Shown here: positions 21,731-30,261 of the stretch, in pieces
Position numbering within the stretch: position 1 is the first letter of the stretch
Layout of the letters: the number at the start of each line of letters is the position of its first letter
Assembly: GCA_021648485.1 (NCBI GenBank)
Contig: JAKISS010000026.1
Location: 1 to 37,950 of the forward strand
Source of the DNA: Gammaproteobacteria bacterium
Lineage (GTDB): Bacteria > Pseudomonadota > Gammaproteobacteria > SZUA-152
Direction: 5' to 3'
Length of the DNA stretch: 37,950 bases
Notes under the pieces: model-generated
The model's database searches: none
The model's input: the letters and a program-made list of their open reading frames with translations, nothing else
What the model was told of the DNA's origin: nothing
Position numbers and translations under genes: made by a program

Positions 21731-24277
21731 TCAGAGAGTCTCCAGCACAGTTTCCAGTTTTTCACGCAATTCGTCAAAAGTCTGAAACCGTTGTTCGGGG
21801 TTGACGGCCATGGCTTTGATGATAACAGCCTCCAGTGATTCGGGCAGCTCCGGGTTGATCTTTCGCGGTGGCGTTGCCGAGCCTTCCACATGCTGAAACA
21901 GGATGGCCATGGATTCGTCACCGGTGTAGGGGGCTGCACCGACAAACATTTCATAGAGAATGATGCCCAATGTGTAGATGTCGGTACGTGAATCAATGGT
22001 GCGGCCACGTACTTGTTCGGGAGCCATGTAGGTGGGAGTGCCGACCAGAATACCGCTTTTGGTGAGCCGCGAATCTGCTTTGCGTGCGGCGGCGGCAAGA
22101 CCGAAGTCAACGATCTTCACCAGGTCGTCATCGTTAATCAGAATGTTTGCGGGTTTGAGGTCGCGATGTACCACGCCCATGGTTTGTGCCTGGGCCATGC
22201 CACGACAAATGCTGCATAGCAATTGAATGCCTCGATGAATCTCACAGGTCTGTTTTTGTTTTTTGCGTTTATTCAGTTCGTCGGCCAGGGAATGGCTGGG
22301 GAAGTATTCCATGGAAATGGCGTAGGACTGATCAATGGTGACCAGGTCATAAATACGAATAATGTTTTCGTGGGTGATCTTGCGGGCATAGCGTAACTCG
22401 TGCATGAAACGTTCGATCATACTTTGGTCAGCGGCCACATGCGGGTTGAGAAATTTGAGAATAAACTGGTCGCCCACCATGACATCTTCCACCAGCCACA
22501 CGACACCAAAGGCACCTTCGCCGATTTTACGAATAACGTGATAGCGATCTGCGAGCACAGTGTTGGGGGCCAGGCGTGAGGGGTCAAAAATATGGGTGAA
22601 GTGCTGGCCGTCATCACCCCGGGTGGTTGTGCCGCCGGATGATGTGAACGAGCCACTGGTATGCATGGCTTGCGTTTGTCCGGAGGTGTTGGCCATCGGG
22701 GAGCTGCTGAAACTCAATGTAGGCTGGTCCTGGGTATCTATTTCCTCTTCCTCCGCTTTTTCCATCGGAGTGGACGATGCGGGATTGTCGATAAAGGTGG
22801 CACTGTGAGCAGTTGTTCCATTGGTGCGATCTCCAAAACGCATGATCAGGCTTTGCATGGTTTCGTTGGCGATGGTGCGCAGATCACTGGTACGTGAGGT
22901 GGTTAGCTGGGTTGTCGCTTCTTGTACTCGTTGTGCGTTGCTGTCATCAGTCAGGGTTTCCAGAGCCCGTAGTGCTTCTTTGCGCAAGGCGTTATTGGTG
23001 TTGTCGAGTTGTTTGAGCAGGGGAGTGACGGCTTGTTTGTCGCCCAGGGTGGCCAGGGCGCGTATGACCACTTGACCGGCTTCCGGGTTTTCTTCCATCA
23101 TGGTGACCAGATGTGGTACAGCGCGGGTGTCGCCGATAGCCGCCAGGGCATCCACGGCACGCTCCCGTACCCACCAGTCTTCATCGCGCAGGGCTTCAAT
23201 GAGCCGGTCCACGGCACGCGGGTCTTTGCTGGTGTTGAGGATTTCCACGGCGGTGCGGCGCAAAAACTCATCTTTGTCGGTAATCAGGGCGAGCACGGCA
23301 TCAAATACTTTGGGCCCACCGATGGCACCCAGCGCGTCGGCGGCACGCACTTTCACCCACCAGTCCACATCGCGCAGGGCATTGAGCAGGTCTTTTACGG
23401 CGTTTTGATCACCCACTTCATTGAGTACTTCCACGGCGGCGCGACGTACGTATTCGGATTCATCCTGCAATACGGTAATCAGGTGTTTGACTGTGTGAGG
23501 TGAGCGAATTTTGGCCAGAGTTTCGATGGCGGCTGATTGCACGGTGAGGTCACTATCGCTTAACAGGGCGCAGATATCACCGACATTTTCTGTGGCGTGG
23601 AGCCTGGCCAGACCATTGAGTGCTGCCTGGCGTACGGCCTTGTTGGGGTCATTCAGTGCTTTGACCAGTCCTTCGCGGCTGGGGGCTGTGTCAAAGCGGG
23701 ACAACAGTTGAAGAAGGTGCGCGCGCACCAGTGGCTGATTGCTGTCGAGTCGTTGACTGATATCGGGTACCAGTGTTTCGTTGGCGATATCATCCAGCAG
23801 GCGATATAAAATGGGCCGTACCTTGCTGTCTACCTGGTCCAGCAGACCCAGTAACAGGTTGGCATTGATGCGTTCGGCGTGGGCAGTGAGCACTTTCCCC
23901 AAGGCCGTTTTGGAGACTTCCTCGCCATCCACAGGCTGGCTGAAGTAGGGGAATAATTCGTTGGGGTTAAAGTCCTGGGCACGTTTGAGTACACGGGTCA
24001 CGCCATCGATGATGCGCTGGTCACCATGGGCGAGCCCCACCAGAAACAGTGGCAGGCTGCGGTTGCGCACAAAACCTACTAACAGTTGTTCCAGCGTGGC
24101 GGTGTGCTGGGGGTTTTCCAACGCTTCAATGAGTTTGGGAATCGCGGCCTCGCCAATGTGTTTGAGTTTGTACAGGGCACGTTTGCCTTCTGCCGTGGCT
24201 CCGGCATCCTCGGCGAGGAGGGTGGCAATGGCACGACCGGTTTTGAAGTCGGACAGCAGACTCACGAACCGCTCCAT
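21731..24277 (-). CDS. HEAT-repeat / Ser-Thr protein kinase fusion
   Basis: 848 residues. Residues about 20-480 form a run of HEAT/PBS-lyase-like repeats (e.g. NALRDVDWWVKVRAADALGA, EALRDEDWWVRERAVDALAA), a large protein-binding solenoid. A low-complexity, Thr/Ser-rich linker (about 490-565) follows, then a complete Hanks-type kinase from about 575: RKIGEGAFGVV glycine loop, ILKF Lys (about 607), VVHRDLKPANIL catalytic loop (about 703), VDFGLA (about 724), VGTPTYMAPEQV activation end (about 750) and SRTDIYTLG. No transmembrane helix, so it is a cytosolic kinase, unlike PknB-type receptors. It opens the minus-strand unit of motors and FHA readers; the linker Thr residues could be autophosphorylation sites recognised by those FHA domains (inference). 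The ribosome binding site is weak. Confidence 0.93.
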   Translation of the reverse strand: MERFVSLLSDFKTGRAIATLLAEDAGATAEGKRALYKLKHIGEAAIPKLIEALENPQHTATLEQLLVGFVRNRSLPLFLVGLAHGDQRIIDGVTRVLKRAQDFNPNELFPYFSQPVDGEEVSKTALGKVLTAHAERINANLLLGLLDQVDSKVRPILYRLLDDIANETLVPDISQRLDSNQPLVRAHLLQLLSRFDTAPSREGLVKALNDPNKAVRQAALNGLARLHATENVGDICALLSDSDLTVQSAAIETLAKIRSPHTVKHLITVLQDESEYVRRAAVEVLNEVGDQNAVKDLLNALRDVDWWVKVRAADALGAIGGPKVFDAVLALITDKDEFLRRTAVEILNTSKDPRAVDRLIEALRDEDWWVRERAVDALAAIGDTRAVPHLVTMMEENPEAGQVVIRALATLGDKQAVTPLLKQLDNTNNALRKEALRALETLTDDSNAQRVQEATTQLTTSRTSDLRTIANETMQSLIMRFGDRTNGTTAHSATFIDNPASSTPMEKAEEEEIDTQDQPTLSFSSSPMANTSGQTQAMHTSGSFTSSGGTTTRGDDGQHFTHIFDPSRLAPNTVLADRYHVIRKIGEGAFGVVWLVEDVMVGDQFILKFLNPHVAADQSMIERFMHELRYARKITHENIIRIYDLVTIDQSYAISMEYFPSHSLADELNKRKKQKQTCEIHRGIQLLCSICRGMAQAQTMGVVHRDLKPANILINDDDLVKIVDFGLAAAARKADSRLTKSGILVGTPTYMAPEQVRGRTIDSRTDIYTLGIILYEMFVGAAPYTGDESMAILFQHVEGSATPPRKINPELPESLEAVIIKAMAVNPEQRFQTFDELREKLETVLETL

Positions 24278-24521
24278 GGGCCATGGGTGGGCGAGGCAGT
24301 GAAAGGCAGGAAAGGCAAAATGAAGACCACGGGAAAGACCTAGTACTCCGCCCTGGTGATACGGACGGACTCCGCTGACCTGTCAGCCCGCAGGGCGCTA
24401 TTGACAGTCGCTTTTTTAAGAGAGAAACAAAATGCAGTTCCGGGTGCTGACAGGCCAACCCTTCGGGCGTGTTTGTTACATTCTGCAACGCTGAGCCCGT
24501 GCATATCACCTGAGCGGAGCA
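24278..24521. other. Unassigned intergenic region between two minus-strand genes
   Basis: This 244-base gap contains moderate-GC sequence with short open frames on both strands (24340-24522 minus, 24356-24568 plus) that lack ribosome binding sites and family resemblance. A GGCCAACCCTTCGGGCGTGT stretch (about 24452-24471) looks like a dispersed repeat rather than a gene, but I see no second copy in the window. The promoter of the kinase operon should lie here. Confidence 0.4.
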
Positions 24522-25049
24522 CTAGCCTGCTTCCTGGGTTTCAGTATGAGTGGTACCGATGTCATTAACATGAACGTGATTGATGTACGATTTGTTAATG
24601 AGATAAATCAGTCCGTCTTCCATGTGTATTTTGATGAAAGCTTCGTCATTGCGATTCAGGTAATCCAGCAGACGGGCGTGACTGGGTGGCAGGGATTCAT
24701 GAATGCTGCCATCGATGTATGAGCCATCCATTAACTGCAAGTGACAGTGCATAGGGGTATTTGTACTGTCGTTGCTGACGGCTTCATCCTCTTCCGTGGT
24801 TTCGTATTCGATACGAATCACTGATTTTATGTTATAGAATCGCAGCTCAGCAGGTTCGTCGCGATTAAATACCAGAAAACTCTCGCAGGCATTCAACACT
24901 TCGAGAGGTTGTTCGCTGCCTGCATGGTGTGGACTTTGAGTGCGCAGATAAATGGAACCGACAACGCGACCTTCCGGGTGTACCCAGAGAGTGACGGGGC
25001 GGAGTTTTTTGGGTACTTTCAGAGTATTGTTAAGAGTATCGTTATCCAC
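24522..25049 (-). CDS. Conserved hypothetical protein of the signalling cluster
   Basis: 175 residues, cytosolic, acidic in the middle (YETTEEDEAVSNDSTN). It appears to contain two related beta-rich halves: residues about 15-80 (LRPVTLWVHPEGRVVGSIYL, then FLVFNRDEPAELRFYNIKSV) and about 98-165 (MHCHLQLMDGSYIDGSIHES, then AFIKIHMEDGLIYLINKSYI). Both have the form substrate-facing strand, G-S-I turn, then a strand ending in N-K/IKS-hydrophobic, so an internal duplication of a small barrel is likely. I recognise no named family. It is the gene nearest the divergent promoter region facing the FHA-GAF-HD-GYP gene, and 244 bases upstream of the kinase on the same strand. Confidence 0.75.
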   Translation of the reverse strand: MDNDTLNNTLKVPKKLRPVTLWVHPEGRVVGSIYLRTQSPHHAGSEQPLEVLNACESFLVFNRDEPAELRFYNIKSVIRIEYETTEEDEAVSNDSTNTPMHCHLQLMDGSYIDGSIHESLPPSHARLLDYLNRNDEAFIKIHMEDGLIYLINKSYINHVHVNDIGTTHTETQEAG

Positions 25050-25060
25050 AGCCTGTCCTT

Positions 25061-25072
25061 TGTGTTAACACA
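25061..25072. promoter_or_regulatory. 12-base perfect palindrome upstream of the hypothetical gene
   Basis: TGTGTTAACACA lies 11 bases before the minus-strand start codon at 25049, inside the 222-base divergent region with the FHA-GAF-HD-GYP gene. A site so close to the start would block transcription or translation of the minus-strand gene when bound. The regulator is unknown; the match could also be chance. Confidence 0.4.
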
Positions 25073-25271
25073 GGTCTACATTACATACGTAAACCTGCCG
25101 ACCTATTATACGCCAGTTATGCCAGAGCGTTTGTGTCAAAACACCCGTTTGTTTCTGTTTTTCATCTCTGCGCAATATAGCGACCGGAATACACGAAACA
25201 TATAGCAGCTATTGCTTCTATGGGACAGGCTGGTTACCTTCTGACACTATATCACCTATATACGAGTCAAT

Positions 25272-27332
25272 ATGAACGACGATCAATCCCAACAACCGGC
25301 AGCAGCCTATCTGGAAATCCTTAACGGGTCTTTAGTGGGCACCCGTTTTCTGTTAGGGACAGAGACCATTATCGGGCGTGATGACGAGGATGTGCCGATG
25401 CAGGAAGGGGGTATTGATCTGGCCGATACCCGGGTAAGCCGTAGGCATGCGCGTATTTATACCCAGCGTGGCCGGTATTATCTGGAGGATTGCAATTCCA
25501 CTAACGGTACCTTTCTCAACACGTTTCGTTTACAGCCGGGCGCGCCTTGTATTTTACGCGAGGGCAGTAATGTGCAAGTGGGAGGAGTGCATATGCGCTT
25601 TCGACCGACGCTGAACCCGGCAGAAACATCTGGCGACAGCAATGCTGCTGCACCCTGGGCATCCGAAATTGGCTTGAATGAAGAAATATTTGATTTATCG
25701 CTCACGGCTAACCCGGACGCGAGTGCATCACAGGCCAATATCTCCATGTTGTTTTGCCCGGTTGATTTTCCGGAGCCGGAGATCAGTGTGGTGTTGGATG
25801 CCCCGGCAGTGGTGGATGCCTTGCGGGAGGCAATAACGGATAATGAAAACGCATCAGAGAGTGATGATCTGCGCCGTTTGCGGGCCATGGCACAGGTCAG
25901 CATCGGCCTCGGTGGGGAACATGACCGGGAATCGCTGTTCGCCAAAATTATGGATTTTATTTTTGTCATTTTTCCCACCGCTGAGCGTGCCTTTGTGGTC
26001 TTGCGTGATAAAGAATCCCAGGAATTCAAACCCGCTGCGGCTTCCACACGTGAGCCGTCCGGGGAAGGAGAAGTGCTGGCGCTGTCAGAGGCTATTGTTG
26101 ATGAAGTAGTGAGCCAGCAGCGCAGTATTTTGTCCAACGACGCGGCAGATGATCACCGGTTTGACGATCAGCAGTCTATCCGGCGTTTGGGTATTCGCAG
26201 CATGATGTGCGTACCGTTGCTGGTGAACAACGAGGTCATGGGGCTGATTCAGATTGATACGCACAGAAAAACACATTCTTTTTGTGAAGAGGATTTACAA
26301 ATTCTCACGGGCATTGGTGCGCAGGTAGCCATTGCACTGAAAAACTTTGTGCTCTACGAAGATATTGGTCATTTATTTGAAAGCTTTGTCACCGCGTCGG
26401 TACATGCCATTGAAGCACGCGATCCTACCACCGCCGGTCATTCATTTCGCGTCGCTGAATATTCCCAGCATCTGGCGACTGTGGTGGATCAGTCCGAGCA
26501 GAAAATTTTACGGGATATTAATTTTAGCCGGGACCAGATGCGGGAGTTGCGTTATGCCTCATTGCTGCATGATTTTGGCAAGGTAGGTGTGCGTGAGCAT
26601 GTGCTGATTAAAGCGCGAAAACTGTATCATTCCGAAATGGATGTACTGGAAGAGCGATTTCGCTATGCATACGCCAGTCTGGAGCGGCAGGCATATCGCG
26701 AATTGATCGACCAGCATGGAGAATTATCGTCGGCAGAATTCAAATTGCGTCGTGCGGCCATGGAAAAACGTCTGTCCCGTGAAGCGGCTCAATTACAGCG
26801 GTTTATGGCCATGATTCAGCACGCGAATGAACCCTCGGTACTGGATGATGAAGTGACAGATGATTTACGTGCAGTAGCTGATTTTATTTTTCCCGGTAAC
26901 GATGGTGAGCATGTACAATTGCTCACTGCACCGGAGCTGGATGCGCTGACCCTGGCACGCGGCAGTTTAACACCGGTGGAGCGTCTGGAAATTCAGTCGC
27001 ATGTGAGTCACACGTTTGCTTTTTTGAGTCATATACCATGGACAGCGTCATTATCCGCTGTTGCCGATATTGCCCATGCCCATCACGAAAAACTGGATGG
27101 CACAGGCTATCCGCTGGGTCTGGTGGGGGATGAAATTCCTGTTCAATCACGCATTATGGCTGTGACAGATATTTTTGATGCGCTGACCGCAGGTGACCGG
27201 CCCTATAAATGCAGTTTGGGTGTGGATCAGGCGCTGGATATCCTGCATCATGAAGCCAGCACCGGTAAAATTGATCCGATTTTAGTCGATGTATTTATCG
27301 ACAGTCAGGGTTATCAATTGTTTAGCCAATAA
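25272..27332 (+). CDS. FHA - GAF - HD-GYP signalling protein (probable c-di-GMP phosphodiesterase)
   Basis: 686 residues, cytosolic. FHA domain at 10-115 (ETIIGRDDEDV, RVSRRHARI, CNSTNGTFLN). GAF domain about 195-365 (from LRRLRAMAQVSIGL to ILTGIGAQVAIALKN). HD-GYP domain about 370-680: ARDPTTAGHSFRVAEYS, HD pair H433-D434 in LLHDFGKVGVREHVL, HHEKLDGTGYP (604-614) and the following RIMAVTDIFDALTAGDRPY. The metal-binding His/Asp residues and the GYP triplet are kept, so hydrolysis of c-di-GMP to pGpG or GMP is expected. Between HD and GYP sits an insertion of roughly 100 residues rich in Glu/Arg/Leu helices, larger than in typical HD-GYP enzymes. The FHA head suggests recruitment by a phosphothreonine on a partner of the neighbouring kinase. 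Confidence 0.93.
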   Translation: MNDDQSQQPAAAYLEILNGSLVGTRFLLGTETIIGRDDEDVPMQEGGIDLADTRVSRRHARIYTQRGRYYLEDCNSTNGTFLNTFRLQPGAPCILREGSNVQVGGVHMRFRPTLNPAETSGDSNAAAPWASEIGLNEEIFDLSLTANPDASASQANISMLFCPVDFPEPEISVVLDAPAVVDALREAITDNENASESDDLRRLRAMAQVSIGLGGEHDRESLFAKIMDFIFVIFPTAERAFVVLRDKESQEFKPAAASTREPSGEGEVLALSEAIVDEVVSQQRSILSNDAADDHRFDDQQSIRRLGIRSMMCVPLLVNNEVMGLIQIDTHRKTHSFCEEDLQILTGIGAQVAIALKNFVLYEDIGHLFESFVTASVHAIEARDPTTAGHSFRVAEYSQHLATVVDQSEQKILRDINFSRDQMRELRYASLLHDFGKVGVREHVLIKARKLYHSEMDVLEERFRYAYASLERQAYRELIDQHGELSSAEFKLRRAAMEKRLSREAAQLQRFMAMIQHANEPSVLDDEVTDDLRAVADFIFPGNDGEHVQLLTAPELDALTLARGSLTPVERLEIQSHVSHTFAFLSHIPWTASLSAVADIAHAHHEKLDGTGYPLGLVGDEIPVQSRIMAVTDIFDALTAGDRPYKCSLGVDQALDILHHEASTGKIDPILVDVFIDSQGYQLFSQ

Positions 27333-27370
27333 GCATTTTTTTGGTTACTACAACAACGAGAAATTAATTT

Positions 27371-28096
27371 ATGGCATTTAGTACCTGTGGACACGTTACC
27401 CATGTGGGTAACGTGCGCACGCATAATGAAGATTGTTATGAAGTGGATGCTGATGCCAACTTTTGCGTACTGGCCGATGGTATGGGCGGTCACGAAGGTG
27501 GCGAGATTGCCAGTCGCATTGTGGTGGATTGTGTCAGCCGTGAAATTCGTAACGGTAAACCCATGGCCGAAGCACTGGTGCAGGCGCATTATGCTGTGCG
27601 CAAGGCAGTGGATAATGGGGAAGGTAAACCCGGCATGGGTTCTACCGCCGTGGCGTTAAAGCTGGAAAATGGTTATTTTGATGTAGTGTGGGTGGGGGAC
27701 AGTCGTGCCTATGTATGGGATGGTACGCAGCTCACGCAAATCACCAAAGATCACTCACTGGTACAGCATATGGTGGATGAGGGCCGCATTACACCCGAAG
27801 AAGCTCTGGTACATCCGCAACGCAATTACATTACCCAGGCGATTGGCATGTCTGACTTGTACAAAATGGAAGTAGGGCGTGTACAGGGTCGCCTGCAACA
27901 TGGTCAGCAATTATTGTTATGCAGTGACGGATTATCCGGTGAAGTATCGACCGGGGAGATGATCGAAATCCTTCAGCTGGACCTGAATGAAAGCCAAAAA
28001 GTGGATTTGATGATTCAGAAATCACTGGACAATGGTGGTGCTGATAATGTTACCGCATTATTGGTGACGGCTGTTGTTAGCCCGGATATTTCGTAA
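27371..28096 (+). CDS. PP2C-family Ser/Thr protein phosphatase (Stp/PppA-like)
   Basis: 241 residues, the length of bacterial Stp1/PppA enzymes. All metal-binding motifs are present: VRTHNEDCYEVD (about 15-26), VLADGMGGHEGGEIAS (about 33-48), VVWVGDSRAYVWDG (about 103-116), CSDGLSGEV (about 180-188) and GGADNVTALLV (about 224-234). It removes phosphate from Ser/Thr with two Mg/Mn ions in the cytosol. It follows the FHA-GAF-HD-GYP gene by 38 bases with AACGAGAAATT upstream of the ATG, so they form one operon. It is the natural antagonist of the HEAT-kinase encoded divergently. Confidence 0.95.
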   Translation: MAFSTCGHVTHVGNVRTHNEDCYEVDADANFCVLADGMGGHEGGEIASRIVVDCVSREIRNGKPMAEALVQAHYAVRKAVDNGEGKPGMGSTAVALKLENGYFDVVWVGDSRAYVWDGTQLTQITKDHSLVQHMVDEGRITPEEALVHPQRNYITQAIGMSDLYKMEVGRVQGRLQHGQQLLLCSDGLSGEVSTGEMIEILQLDLNESQKVDLMIQKSLDNGGADNVTALLVTAVVSPDIS

Positions 28097-28153
28097 CCCT
28101 ACAAAATGTTCGGGTTTAAAATTACTATTTTTCAAGTTTTAATTGATCAGTTT

Positions 28154-28543
28154 ATGCCCCGTTTGCTGATTGTATTTTCCTTTGTTTTGTTGGCGGCATG
28201 TGCGAATCAAGTTAAACAAAATACTGTTGTTCTCAATTACTCAGATTTTGGGCCACAAGTGATTGCTAGTGAAATTATCGGAATGGAGTGGTGGCAATGG
28301 CAGTCACATGGCGAATCGAGGCCCGCAGTTTATGATGTCAAAGTAGTAGTGTTTCAGGATATTCCTTTAAAAGAAGTTAAGAGGTTATATCCAGTAAATC
28401 CAGATAGGCAAAAGGATTATCGATATTTGAAATATGAGAAAGCACTTGATTTTCTGAATTCTAAAATTGATGATAATGTTCTGGAAAAGGTCACAAGTGT
28501 TTTAGTGGAAACTCGAACAAAATTGATTGGCAAGTTTGATTAA
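28154..28543 (+). CDS. Small lipoprotein of unknown function
   Basis: 129 residues from the ATG at 28154, chosen because it starts a lipoprotein signal MPRLLIVFSFVLLAAC (Cys16); the frame opens 16 codons earlier at 28106. No strong ribosome binding site for either. The mature part (YSDFGPQVIASEIIGMEWWQ, then YDVKVVVFQDIPLKEVKRLY) is mixed alpha/beta with an IGMEWWQW motif and a PVNPDRQKDYRYLKYEKALDF helix. I recognise no named family. It is more AT-rich than the flanking phosphatase and exonuclease genes, so it may be an insertion. Confidence 0.7.
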   Translation: MPRLLIVFSFVLLAACANQVKQNTVVLNYSDFGPQVIASEIIGMEWWQWQSHGESRPAVYDVKVVVFQDIPLKEVKRLYPVNPDRQKDYRYLKYEKALDFLNSKIDDNVLEKVTSVLVETRTKLIGKFD

Positions 28544-28669
28544 GTAGAAAATAAAAAGGTAGATTCTTTACCGTTATGCATTCCAGAATTTTGCGTTTAG
28601 GTATATAACTCTCTGTTTTAATAAGACCCTGCACATTATTTTACTTGAGCCAGTGTGAAAAATAATACG

Positions 28670-30184
28670 ATGGCAATAACCCGTTCAAACCGACAGCAGA
28701 CCGATAATCCCCCCAGCCTCTACTGGCACGACTATGAAACCTTTGGAGTCGATCCGCGCCGTGATCGTCCCGTGCAATTTGCAGGTATCCGCACCGACCT
28801 TGAGCTGAATGTTATCGGTGAGCCTTTAAATATTTTTTGCAAACCGGCCAATGATTTCCTGCCTCACCCAAAAGCCTGTCTGGTTACCGGTATCACCCCA
28901 CAGCAGGCGCTGGCAGAGGGTGTGCCTGAAGCAGAATTTATCCGCCAGATTCATGATGAATTTTCCCAGCCCAATACCTGTGTGGTGGGTTACAACAATT
29001 TGCGTTTTGATGATGAAGTCACACGCTTCACCTTGTACCGTAATTTTTATGATGCCTATGCACGGGAATGGCAAAACGGAAACTCACGCTGGGATATTAT
29101 CGATGTGGCGCGACTCACCCATGCCTTGCGACCGGAAGGCATCGTCTGGCCAACACATGACAACGGGGTAGCCAGCTTTCGACTGGAACAACTGACTGCC
29201 GCCAATGGCATTACGCATGATGCGGCACATGATGCCGTATCGGACGTGTTGGCCACGATTGCCATGGCGCGCCTGATTCGTGAAAAACAACCCAGGCTGT
29301 ATCATTATGTTTTTACACATCGCAGCAAACAGGCAATAGCACAACAGTTGAATGTGTTCAGACCCACACCCGTGCTGCATGTCTCGTCCATGTATCCAGC
29401 CGAACAGGGCTGCATCAGTCTTGTGGCACCACTGGCACAACACCCGACGAATAAAAATGAAATTATCGTTTATGATTTGCGCATTGATCCTGCCCGGTTT
29501 TTTTCGCTGACTGAGAATGAACTGAAAGACCGCCTGTTTGCCCGCCAGGATGAGTTGCCTGACGGGGATATCCGATTACCCGTTAAAACCATTCACATTA
29601 ACAAAAGCCCGGTGGTGGTTCCTGCAAAGACACTCACAGTAGATGCCGCGACACGTTGGCAGCTTGATCCGCAACGGGCACAGCACCATCTTGATCAATT
29701 GTCGGCACAACCCACATTTATAAAAAAATTGCAGGGAATTTATCGCAGCCCGGTATTTGAAACCATCACTGATCCTGACTTTATGCTTTACAGTGGCGGA
29801 TTTTTTTCCAATGATGACCGGGCGTATATGGAAAAAATTCGCAATACACCGCCTGAAAATTTGACGGATCTGGATCTTCCTTTTAAAGATGCACGTCTTG
29901 CGGAAATGTTATTTCGTTATCGTGCCAGGAATTATCCCGATACACTGAATGATGGTGAAAAAAACCGTTGGGAAGCGTTTCGTATGGCGCGTTTGACAGG
30001 TTCCAGCCCCGGAGCCGGTATTGGTTTTGATGAGTACAATGCATGTATTACAGAATTACGGACTAATGATAAATTGAATGCTGCACAATTGGCACTGCTG
30101 GACAAACTTGATGAGTATGCACAAATGCTCATGCATCAGGAATCTACTGAAAATAGAACGTCTGCGCCGGGATATTTCCTATGA
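28670..30184 (+). CDS. sbcB: Exodeoxyribonuclease I
   Basis: 504 residues from the ATG at 28670; a GTG at 28655 with GAG five bases upstream is an alternative start (509 residues). Slightly longer than the 475-residue E. coli enzyme. It is a processive 3'-5' ssDNA exonuclease used in mismatch repair and recombination. The DEDDh motifs are WHDYETFGVDPRRDRPVQFA (ExoI), YNNLRFDDEVTRFTLYRNF (ExoII, with the typical NFYDAYARE after it) and HDAVSDVLATIAMARL (ExoIII). The SH3-like and C-terminal helical domains follow, including FFSNDDRAYMEKIRNTP and LLFRYRARNYPDTL-type text. No partner gene nearby. Confidence 0.95.
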   Translation: MAITRSNRQQTDNPPSLYWHDYETFGVDPRRDRPVQFAGIRTDLELNVIGEPLNIFCKPANDFLPHPKACLVTGITPQQALAEGVPEAEFIRQIHDEFSQPNTCVVGYNNLRFDDEVTRFTLYRNFYDAYAREWQNGNSRWDIIDVARLTHALRPEGIVWPTHDNGVASFRLEQLTAANGITHDAAHDAVSDVLATIAMARLIREKQPRLYHYVFTHRSKQAIAQQLNVFRPTPVLHVSSMYPAEQGCISLVAPLAQHPTNKNEIIVYDLRIDPARFFSLTENELKDRLFARQDELPDGDIRLPVKTIHINKSPVVVPAKTLTVDAATRWQLDPQRAQHHLDQLSAQPTFIKKLQGIYRSPVFETITDPDFMLYSGGFFSNDDRAYMEKIRNTPPENLTDLDLPFKDARLAEMLFRYRARNYPDTLNDGEKNRWEAFRMARLTGSSPGAGIGFDEYNACITELRTNDKLNAAQLALLDKLDEYAQMLMHQESTENRTSAPGYFL

Positions 30185-30261
30185 ACAGCTTTCAGTAGTA
30201 CTAAGGTAATCGATTGTGAATCCCTGAATATTTCTGATATCAGGGTGTAGCCAGTAAAACC

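Noticed and set aside
23009-23503. 164-codon plus-strand frame
   Set aside because: Antisense to the HEAT repeats of the kinase gene; regular His/Gly content reflects the repeat codons.
24340-24568. Short frames on both strands between kinase and unknown gene
   Set aside because: No ribosome binding site or family match; likely repeat DNA.
25478-26137. 219-codon minus-strand frame
   Set aside because: Antisense shadow of the FHA-GAF coding sequence, Ser-rich without domain structure.
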